Part shown: positions 6,569 to 10,762 of the stretch, in pieces
Layout of the letters: each line of letters opens with the position of its first letter
Numbering within the stretch: position 1 is the stretch's first letter
NCBI GenBank assembly: GCA_011046055.1
Contig: DSBN01000040.1
Span: forward strand, 1-10,762
Origin: Sediminispirochaeta sp.
Lineage (GTDB): Bacteria > Spirochaetota > Spirochaetia > DSM-16054 > Sediminispirochaetaceae
Direction of reading: 5' to 3'
Length of the DNA stretch: 10,762 nucleotides
Made by a program: the position numbers and the translations under genes
The notes under the pieces: generated by a model
What the model was told of the DNA's origin: nothing
The model's database searches: none
Seen by the model: the letters and a program-made list of their open reading frames with translations, nothing else

Positions 6569-6621
6569 CTACAGAATGGGCGATGAGAAAACAAATCTTT
6601 TATATTTTTCACCCCAAAGGT

Positions 6622-7899
6622 CTATACCAATTCCGGAAAGAGTTGCTCCAATTCGGGATCTATGCTGCTGTAGCGGGACTCGGAATCCAGAAGAGCGGCC
6701 AAATTTTCAGGCACCTCCACTTCTCGGTGGATAATCGGCTCGACGATAGTCTCGAACTTGGCCGGGTGGGCGGTAGCCACCACTATACTCGGCTCCCCCG
6801 TCAGTCGAGTGCGCCGCACGTGTTCGCCGGCGGCGGTGTGGGGACAGAGGGGGTAGGAGTACTGCCGGTCGGTGAGGCGGATGCTTTCCCGGATCTCCTC
6901 GTCGCTGACGCTGATTGCGCTGACGTGGTTTTTGAAGTCCTGGAAATTGGAAAAATGGTGACGCAGGCGTTCCATATTACTGGGGTCGCCCACGTCCATC
7001 GCGTTGGCCAGGGTCGCGACGCTGGGCCGCGGCCGGTAGGTGCCGCTGTCCAGGTAGTCGGGAATGACCCGGTTGGCGTTCACCGCCAGTACGATCCGGG
7101 CTATGGGCGCCCCCATGGCCGCGGCGTAGTAGGCGCCCATGGAGTTGCCCACGTTCCCCGAGGGAATAACTACTACCGGCTTCTTGCCCGTTCGGTCCAG
7201 AAACCTCGCCGCGGCGTAGACGTAGTAGGCGACCTGCGGCAACAGACGGCCGAGGTTGATGCTGTTGGCCGAAGAGAGACGGTGGATTTTTCTCACCTCC
7301 GACGAGACGAAGGCCTCCTTGACCAGGCGCTGACAGTCGTCGAAGCTGCCCCGTACCGAGTAGGACTGGACGTTCTCTCCCCAGCAGGTCAGCTGCTTGT
7401 GCTGCCGGGCGGAGACCCGCCCTTCGGGAAAGAGCACCCGCACCTTGATTCCCCGCCGCTTGAAAAAGGCCGCCGCCACCGCGCCTCCGGTGTCGCCGGA
7501 GGTGGCCACCAGGATGGTCAGCTCCTCCTCGGCCTCCCGCTGCAGGTGTTCCATACTGTAGGCGAGAAATCGGGCGCCGAAGTCCTTGAAGGCCGCGGTG
7601 GGACCGTGGAAGAGCTCCAGCACCGCCTTTTCTTCCTCCAGATAGCGGAGAGGCACGGGAAAAGAGAAAGCGGAATCACATAGCATTGGAAGCTCCGCTT
7701 CCAGTACATCGCCCTCAAAAAAAGGGTGAAGCACACGGCGGGCGGTCTCGGGGTAGCTGAGGCCGGGATCCAAGGCCTTCGGGTCCAGCGGCGGAAGCTG
7801 CTCGGGCACGTAGAGTCCTCCGTCCGGGGCCAGGCCCTGCAGGATGGCCTCCGATGCGCTCGCCTTGTTCGCCTCTCCTCGGGTACTTATAAACTTCAT
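6622..7899 (-). CDS. thrC: Threonine synthase
   Basis: A 425-residue PLP enzyme converting O-phosphohomoserine to threonine and phosphate, the last step of the pathway; cytoplasmic. Length and motifs match the E. coli/yeast-type (about 430 residues) threonine synthases. N-terminal STRGE (5-9) and GLAPDGGLYVPE (22-33) are typical. HGPTAAFKDFGARF (98-111) holds the PLP-binding lysine K105. ATSGDTGGAVAAAF (132-145), SSANSINLGRLLPQ (209-222) and PSGNVGN (246-252) form the cofactor and substrate pocket. The reading frame stays open upstream to 8037, but the ATG at 7897-7899 gives the canonical N terminus and has a GGAGG-rich ribosome site. It overlaps the thrB stop by one base (TGATG), so it is translated by coupling. 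No intrinsic terminator is evident after its TAG stop, so transcription may continue into the importer genes. Confidence 0.96.
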   Translation of the reverse strand: MKFISTRGEANKASASEAILQGLAPDGGLYVPEQLPPLDPKALDPGLSYPETARRVLHPFFEGDVLEAELPMLCDSAFSFPVPLRYLEEEKAVLELFHGPTAAFKDFGARFLAYSMEHLQREAEEELTILVATSGDTGGAVAAAFFKRRGIKVRVLFPEGRVSARQHKQLTCWGENVQSYSVRGSFDDCQRLVKEAFVSSEVRKIHRLSSANSINLGRLLPQVAYYVYAAARFLDRTGKKPVVVIPSGNVGNSMGAYYAAAMGAPIARIVLAVNANRVIPDYLDSGTYRPRPSVATLANAMDVGDPSNMERLRHHFSNFQDFKNHVSAISVSDEEIRESIRLTDRQYSYPLCPHTAAGEHVRRTRLTGEPSIVVATAHPAKFETIVEPIIHREVEVPENLAALLDSESRYSSIDPELEQLFPELV

Positions 7900-8867
7900 C
7901 ACTCCTCCTCCACTTTGATGATTCTGGCCCCCCGGGTCCCGATTCGGGAGACCCAGCCTTCGCTGTCGACCCCCCGCCGGCGCCACACATCCCGTACCCG
8001 CTCCTTGGCCGCCTCCGCCGCCTCCTCGCCTTGGCACCAGGCGAAGACGCTGGGGCCCGAGCCGGCCAGGGAGAAGCCCAGCACCCCCTCACCGGAGAGA
8101 GCCGCCTGCTTGACCTCGGCGAAGCCCGGCACCAGGGGAGCACGCTTCGGCTCGACCATCACGTCCCGCAGACAGCTGCCGATTAAAGTCAGGTCCTTAC
8201 TGAAACAACCGGCGAGAAAGCCCGCCAGATTTCCGCTCTGCTCGACGCAGACCTTGATGGGCACGCTGTCGCCCAGGGCGGCCCGTCCGTCCCGGGTGTC
8301 CAGACGCAGGTGAGGGTGAATCAACATCACCCGGATCTCCTCCGGGAAGGGCAGCTGTACCACCTCTGCTCCGTCGAGGGAACGCAGAAGAGTCAGACCG
8401 CCGAAGAGGCAGGGGGTGACGTTGTCGCCGTGGGCGTCGCCGGTGGCCAGACGCTCCCCCTCAAGCGCGTAAGGCAGCAGCTCTTCGGGGCGAATCTCCT
8501 CGAGATAAAAGGAACTGAGAGCCCACAAGGCCGCCGAGGCGCTGGCCGCCGAACCGCCCATCCCGCTGGACAGGGGGATGCCTTTGTTGATCCATATTTT
8601 CAATCCAAAAGGCAGGGGATTTTTTTCCAAAAAATTCCGCACCACAAAACCGGCTACGTTCTTTCGCGGGTCCTTCGGCAGATCCCGCTCCAGGCCGCTG
8701 ATCTCGACGATCTCCAGCCCCGGGTGGCTGCTTCTCTCCAGGACCACCGTATCGCCGGCGGCCTCCAGGGAGAATCCGAGAATATCGTAGCCTACGGCGA
8801 CGTTGGCCACCGTCGCCGGAGCGAAAGCGGCGGCCCGTTGGACCGCCGTGTTTGGCCTCTTTTCCAC
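7899..8867 (-). CDS. thrB: Homoserine kinase
   Basis: A 322-residue GHMP-family kinase that phosphorylates homoserine with ATP to give O-phosphohomoserine, the substrate of ThrC; cytoplasmic. The N-terminal FAPATVANVAVGYDILGF (15-32) is the usual homoserine kinase opening. The glycine/serine-rich ATP loop PLSSGMGGSAASASAA is at 98-113, GDAHGDN (143-149) is the conserved active-site region, and SLAGSGPSVFA (266-276) is GHMP motif 3. Length is normal for the family (300-330). The start is GTG at 8865-8867, supported by GAGGAG six bases upstream. It sits 37 bp after thrA and overlaps thrC by one base, the classical thrABC order. Other GHMP kinases can be excluded by the thr context. Confidence 0.96.
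   Translation of the reverse strand: MEKRPNTAVQRAAAFAPATVANVAVGYDILGFSLEAAGDTVVLERSSHPGLEIVEISGLERDLPKDPRKNVAGFVVRNFLEKNPLPFGLKIWINKGIPLSSGMGGSAASASAALWALSSFYLEEIRPEELLPYALEGERLATGDAHGDNVTPCLFGGLTLLRSLDGAEVVQLPFPEEIRVMLIHPHLRLDTRDGRAALGDSVPIKVCVEQSGNLAGFLAGCFSKDLTLIGSCLRDVMVEPKRAPLVPGFAEVKQAALSGEGVLGFSLAGSGPSVFAWCQGEEAAEAAKERVRDVWRRRGVDSEGWVSRIGTRGARIIKVEEE
7902..7910 (-). promoter_or_regulatory. Ribosome binding site deciding the thrC start
   Basis: GAGGAGGAG within the last thrB codons. Its GGAGG core lies six bases before the ATG at 7897-7899, fixing that start over upstream in-frame codons that lie inside thrB. Confidence 0.75.
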
Positions 8868-8873
8868 TCAGTA

Positions 8874-8879
8874 CTCCTC
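8874..8879 (-). promoter_or_regulatory. Ribosome binding site deciding a GTG start for thrB
   Basis: GAGGAG lies six bases before the GTG at 8865-8867 in the 37-bp gap after thrA. No other start candidate in the same frame gives a typical homoserine kinase N terminus. Confidence 0.7.
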
Positions 8880-8904
8880 GCGCGTTTATTCCAATCCAGA
8901 GCTT

Positions 8905-10762
8905 TTAGAGCTTCGCCCCCAGGTAGGAGACCAGGCGCAGTAGGTCGGCGAAAACGCCGCCGGCGGTGACCTCCGGTCCGGCCCCCGGACCCTGTACTAT
9001 CAGCGGTTGGCTGGAGTACCTTTCGGTGCGAAACGCCACAATGTTATCACTTCCGGTGATCCGTGCAAAGGCGTGGTCCCGAGGATAGGGCCGCAGCTCA
9101 ACCCTGCACCGCCCCTTCTCGTCGATGGTCCCCACGTATTTGAGAACTTGGCCCTCAGCCTCCGCCTGACGATAGAGCTTCTCCATCTCCCCGTCCATCT
9201 GGTCAAGCTTTTCCATAAACTGCTCGACCGAAACATCCGCCAGGGATTCGGGAACCAAACCGCGGACCGGAACTTCGTCGACCTCCACCTCCCAGCCGAT
9301 CTCCCGAGCCAGGATCACCGTCTTGCGCACGATGTCCATCCCCGACAGGTCGTCCCGCGGGTCCGGTTCGGTGAAGCCCAGCTCCTTGGCCTCCTTCACC
9401 AAAGCGCTGAACGGAGTGGTCCCGTCGAAGCGCCAGAACAGGTAGGCCAGAGTCCCCGAAAAGACCCCCTCCACCTGCTTGATTTTGTCGCCGGTCTGGA
9501 TCAGATCCCGCAGGGTCCCGATGATCGGCAGCCCGGCTCCGACGGTGGTCTCGTAGAGGAAGTGACGCTGCCGCCGCCGGGCGGTCTCCATGATGAGACG
9601 GTACTTGTCCATAGGGGAGGTGCCGGCCTTTTTGTTGGGGGTAATGATATGGATACCTCGCTCCAGCCACTGGGCGTAGTGCTCCGGAATCTCCTCGCTG
9701 GTGGTGCAGTCGATCAACACCGAATGGGGGAAGTACTCCGCCGCCACATGGTCGACGAAGTCGTCGAGGCGGGTCTCCTCGGACCTCTCGCTGAGGGCCT
9801 TCTTCCAATCGACGATATCTATCCCCGTTTTGGCCAGGGTCATTCTCTTGGAGTCGGTGATAGCCCGGACCCGCAGGTCGACGTTGAAGTCCCTTTTGAG
9901 CCGCTGCGACTGACCGGCGATCTGGTCCAGCAGGGTGCTGCCGATCAGCCCGGGGCCGATGATGCCGATACTGAGGGTCTGGTTGGAGAGGTAGAATCCC
10001 GCGTGCACCGCGCGCAGGGCGCGGGATGAGTCCTTGGCGGCGATCACCGCGCTGATGTTGCGCTCCGAGGAGCCCTGGGCGATGGCCCGGACGTTGACCC
10101 CGGCGCTGCCCAGGGCGCCGAAGAACTTGGCCGAGATGCCGGGGATTCCCGACATCTGGTCCCCCACCGCGGCGAGGATCGCACAGTTCTCCTCGATCTC
10201 GATGGAGTTGATCCGGTAGTTCTCCAGCTCCGCGGTGAAGGCCTGCCGGGCGGTTTCCCGAGCTTTGAGGCCCTGGTCGGCGGGAACGGCGCAGCAGATG
10301 GAGTGCTCGCTGGAGGCCTGACTGATGAGGATCACCGAGATGCCCTGCTTCCGCAGGGCACCAAAGAGACGAGAAGAGACCCCGGGGACCCCGATCATAC
10401 CGGCCCCTTCGATATTCAACAGCGACACCTCGTCGATGATCGAGAAGCCCTTCACCGGCTTGCTCTCCTTGGAGACGATTTCGCCGCTGATTTTGGTCCC
10501 CTCCGCCGAGGGCTCCTGCACGTTTTTTATAAAAATTGGAATATTTTTCATCATCGCCGGGGTCATCGCCGGCGGGTGGAGCACTTCGGCGCCGAAGTAG
10601 GCCAGCTCGGTGGCCTCCTGGTAGGTCAGCTCGGGAATCACCTCGCTGCCGGGAACCTTGTCGGGGTCGGCGCTCATTACCCCGGCTACGTTTTTCCACA
10701 GAATGACCCGTTGCGCTGCCAGGAGGTTGGCAAAGACGGTGGCGGTCAGTTCGGTACCGTCC
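8905..10762 (-). CDS. thrA: Bifunctional aspartokinase/homoserine dehydrogenase, 5' end outside window
   Basis: The last 618 residues of a fused enzyme that phosphorylates aspartate and, at the other end, reduces aspartate semialdehyde to homoserine. Such fusions are about 820 residues, so roughly 200 are missing upstream. The ATG at 10675-10677 is internal: the frame continues to the window edge and encodes the end of the kinase domain (DGTELTA at 1-7, WKNVAGVMSADP at 22-33 of the visible part). Two ACT domains follow (about 105-165 and 190-245), each with the ligand-site pattern (ISQASSEHSI and IAQGSSERNI), implying feedback control, probably by threonine. The homoserine dehydrogenase domain begins with the NAD(P) loop GPGLIG (269-274). 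It has the PNKKAG segment (375-380) and EPDPRDDLSGMDIVRK (465-480) with the catalytic Asp/Lys, and ends with GAGPEVTAGGVFADLLR (593-609). First gene of thrABC. Promoter and any threonine attenuator lie outside the window. Confidence 0.96.
   Translation of the reverse strand, partial: DGTELTATVFANLLAAQRVILWKNVAGVMSADPDKVPGSEVIPELTYQEATELAYFGAEVLHPPAMTPAMMKNIPIFIKNVQEPSAEGTKISGEIVSKESKPVKGFSIIDEVSLLNIEGAGMIGVPGVSSRLFGALRKQGISVILISQASSEHSICCAVPADQGLKARETARQAFTAELENYRINSIEIEENCAILAAVGDQMSGIPGISAKFFGALGSAGVNVRAIAQGSSERNISAVIAAKDSSRALRAVHAGFYLSNQTLSIGIIGPGLIGSTLLDQIAGQSQRLKRDFNVDLRVRAITDSKRMTLAKTGIDIVDWKKALSERSEETRLDDFVDHVAAEYFPHSVLIDCTTSEEIPEHYAQWLERGIHIITPNKKAGTSPMDKYRLIMETARRRQRHFLYETTVGAGLPIIGTLRDLIQTGDKIKQVEGVFSGTLAYLFWRFDGTTPFSALVKEAKELGFTEPDPRDDLSGMDIVRKTVILAREIGWEVEVDEVPVRGLVPESLADVSVEQFMEKLDQMDGEMEKLYRQAEAEGQVLKYVGTIDEKGRCRVELRPYPRDHAFARITGSDNIVAFRTERYSSQPLIVQGPGAGPEVTAGGVFADLLRLVSYLGAKL

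Noticed and set aside
6530..6621. Purine riboswitch before the importer operon
   Set aside because: I looked for the conserved purine aptamer core and found none. The gap is AT-rich and lacks the three-stem pattern.
5270..7683. Long + strand open frames (5270-6586 and 6583-7683)
   Set aside because: They are antisense to the binding-protein gene and thrC, which carry full family motifs, and their translations show no domain or credible start context.
7900..8037. N-terminal extension of thrC into thrB
   Set aside because: The extra residues are Gly/Arg-rich noise overlapping thrB. The ATG at 7897-7899 has a ribosome site and gives the canonical threonine synthase N terminus.
10675..10677. 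ATG as the start of thrA
   Set aside because: The frame continues upstream to the window edge and encodes conserved aspartokinase residues (GTELTA, WKNVAGV), so this Met is internal.
9203..10699. A 498-residue - strand frame and a 340-residue + strand frame (9007-10029) inside thrA
   Set aside because: The translations are low-complexity Arg/Gly/Pro/His-rich shadows of thrA, whose own frame is intact with kinase, ACT and dehydrogenase motifs.

Overview
The window looks like a chromosomal piece of a moderately GC-rich, free-living-type spirochaete. This is an inference. It rests on the substrate-binding protein, whose export signal runs into a Gly/Gln/Glu-rich segment (GGGAQEEGG), a style I associate with Spirochaeta-like periplasmic proteins, and on a bifunctional aspartokinase/homoserine dehydrogenase in a thrA-thrB-thrC cluster. 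No mobile element, CRISPR array, tRNA or rRNA is visible. Almost all of the sequence is explained by eight genes.

Layout. Positions 54-1525 (+ strand) hold a two-gene unit: a GNAT-fold protein, then a small single-domain cupin most like KdgF (uronate-ketonising) proteins. The unit ends in an intergenic stretch (1526-1670) with a long AT-flanked palindromic hairpin and a GC-rich hairpin followed by a short T run. Everything from 10762 down to 1671 is on the - strand and converges on that unit. Read in its own direction it starts with the threonine operon: thrA (5' end outside the window), thrB and thrC. A 92-bp gap follows, then a four-gene ABC importer of the Bmp/Nup (basic membrane protein, purine nucleoside) type: substrate-binding protein, double-domain ATPase and two permeases.

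How the genes work together. ThrA catalyses the first and third steps from aspartate to threonine, ThrB phosphorylates homoserine and ThrC makes threonine. The thrB/thrC junction overlaps by one base (TGATG). The importer genes are in the order bmp-ATPase-permease-permease, the same order as bmpA-nupABC of Lactococcus. The ATPase/permease genes overlap (17 bp and 4 bp), so they are probably translationally coupled. A strong - strand intrinsic terminator lies between the binding-protein gene and the ATPase gene, which should give much more binding protein than membrane complex.

I found no convincing undescribed system. The best items for a second look are the intercistronic terminator in the importer operon, the long palindrome after the cupin gene, the lack of a lipobox in a Bmp-family protein, the orphan KdgF-like cupin beside an uncharacterised GNAT protein, and the lack of a terminator between thrC and the importer.
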